Origin: Ascarosepion bandense
Taxonomy: Eukaryota > Mollusca > Cephalopoda > Sepiida > Sepiidae
Reading direction: 5' to 3'
Assembly: GCA_037127315.1 (NCBI GenBank)
Contig: JBBBDQ010001124.1
Coordinates: 281,501-345,500, forward strand
DNA: 64,000 nt
Part shown: positions 62,840-64,000 of the stretch, piece by piece
Layout of the letters: each line of letters starts with the position of its first letter
Numbering within the stretch: position 1 is the stretch's first letter
The notes under the pieces: generated by a model
What the model was told of the DNA's origin: nothing
What the model saw: the letters and a program-made list of their open reading frames with translations, nothing else
Database searches by the model: none
Position numbers and translations under genes: made by a program

Positions 62840-64000
62840 TAAATTAATAAAATGACAGAAAATAGTTTTCTGAAGAGATAAAAAGCTGTTACTTTAATAA
62901 CCTTCTTAATATTCATAAAATATGTAATATTTAAAATGAAAATTTTTAAATTTCAATCACGTCAAGAATCATTGGCAATTAATTGATATTATAGTCGTAT
63001 TGATTTTTAGAGTGCTGAAAATCAATAATGTTTAATGTATTTCATCTGTAAAGCTTAAATTATTTATGCCAAACTATGTACTCCATGGGGGTGTCATTTT
63101 AGATTTATAAATTCTTTTGTCTTTAGAGTTTTGAAGTTTGTTTGCAGTTTTTTCTTTTCTTTTCTCTTTCTTATTAGAAGCAAATATTTAAATTTCAATT
63201 TAACAGCTTCCCCCACTGACATTTTTCTCTTGAAGAAATTCATTTATCGAATTGCAAGGCACGATGAACTGAAACTACTGCCCTGCCTAGTTGCATAAGT
63301 CGGGGTGTAACTTTGCTTTCCCTGGGGCTCCAAACAGTAAGTAAATAAATTTTTTAATGAACAAAGGGTGAGGCTTTAAAGTTAAGGCATGGGCAATATG
63401 GTTTTAAATTTTTGCTTGGCTCGAAGAATTCATAAACATTTCTATGAATATTTCTAAATGTGTCCATGTTTGATTGCATTTACACAATATTAAAATTAAT
63501 TATGCATATGAATATTTTTAACATAAAATTGGCATTGACAAACCAAACCAAACCAAACCAAACCAATGTTAGTATAATGTTCGGAATATACTTATGTTTC
63601 TATGAGCAATGTACCATGTAAGTTATAACATATAATATCTCTAAAAATATTGGTAGTCAACAACAGTGACTCTATTTACTGTTTGGTGTGCAAGCTGCTT
63701 GGTAGTGGACAGGAGGGCCCTCTCTCCAAAGAGTTATAGATATTGGACAGTAAATAATTGTCTCTGACCTCCCTAGAGTACATTTCTAATTCTCATTGTC
63801 ATAGTAGAGCAGAAAACTTAATGATAGAAGACACTCATTCTGAGTAGCACTTGTTTAATCTGTTATCCTCAAAGTAATGTTTTAGAACCATTAGTTCTAG
63901 GAGAAACCATTTAATGGACAGCAAAAACATCATAACATTGCCCTCATAAAACTTTAAAATCGAAATGAATCTGCTCAGTTATAGTGGAAAATTCTTTGTA
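62840..64000. other. No recognised feature
   Basis: AT-rich. A short (AACCA)n tract lies at 63540-63567. No repeat from elsewhere in the window is recognised. Confidence 0.45.

Noticed and set aside
1..64000. CRISPR arrays, operons, phage or plasmid functions
   Set aside because: No such signals; tandem repeats here are microsatellites and minisatellites, and all coding relics are eukaryotic retroelements or transposons.

Overview
The window looks like non-genic DNA from a cephalopod, most likely an octopus. It is strongly AT-rich with many (TA)n microsatellites. It is packed with relics typical of mollusc genomes: tRNA-derived SINEs, Jockey/CR1-like, RTE-like and L1/Tx1-like LINEs, Gypsy LTR elements, Penelope-like pieces with hammerhead ribozymes, Helitron-type repeats, and Tc1/mariner/pogo remnants. 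The cephalopod assignment rests on repeat style and is an inference. I see no prokaryotic, plasmid, phage or CRISPR features. Only one open frame looks like a host gene: a small minus-strand ORF at 15891-16145 that resembles the small membrane A-kinase anchoring protein family.

Layout. 1-6.5 kb: the tail of a tRNA-derived repeat, a Helitron-type copy, two LINE 3' ends and a complete hammerhead-like motif (4302-4355), then AT-rich DNA. 6.5-9.0 kb: a decayed minus-strand Gypsy element (gag zinc knuckles, RT, integrase). 9.1-12.1 kb: a minus-strand Penelope-like relic (GIY-YIG fragment plus hammerhead) between two Helitron-type copies. 13.2-14.5 kb: a 1.3 kb pyrimidine-only minisatellite. 14.7-18.5 kb: SINEs, the AKAP-like ORF, nested LINEs and a Tc1 remnant. 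18.9-20.4 kb: a large inverted repeat carrying tRNA-like modules, a solo LTR and a second hammerhead-like motif. 20.7-31.7 kb: LINE and SINE fragments, a pogo/Tigger element inside a LINE, and two Helitron-type copies. 33.0-38.5 kb: a plus-strand Gypsy element with LTRs, a primer-binding site and a SINE dimer inside its 5' LTR. 39.6-53.1 kb: a minus-strand Gypsy element split into at least six pieces by later insertions, including a 6 kb GC-richer L1/Tx1-like LINE and a LINE-in-LINE nest. 53-64 kb: more LINE, SINE and Helitron copies, a hammerhead, two 5S rRNA-like sequences, a mariner-like transposase relic and a 5S/tRNA composite SINE with a 13 bp target-site duplication.

The elements do not act as an operon. 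They form an insertion stratigraphy: Gypsy first, then LINEs and SINEs in it, then later insertions in those. The best candidates for something new are the AKAP-like ORF, the repeat unit that joins a hammerhead to a tRNA-like promoter, the 5S/tRNA composite SINE, and a recurring set of near-perfect snap-back hairpins. All element boundaries were read by eye and may be off by several bases.
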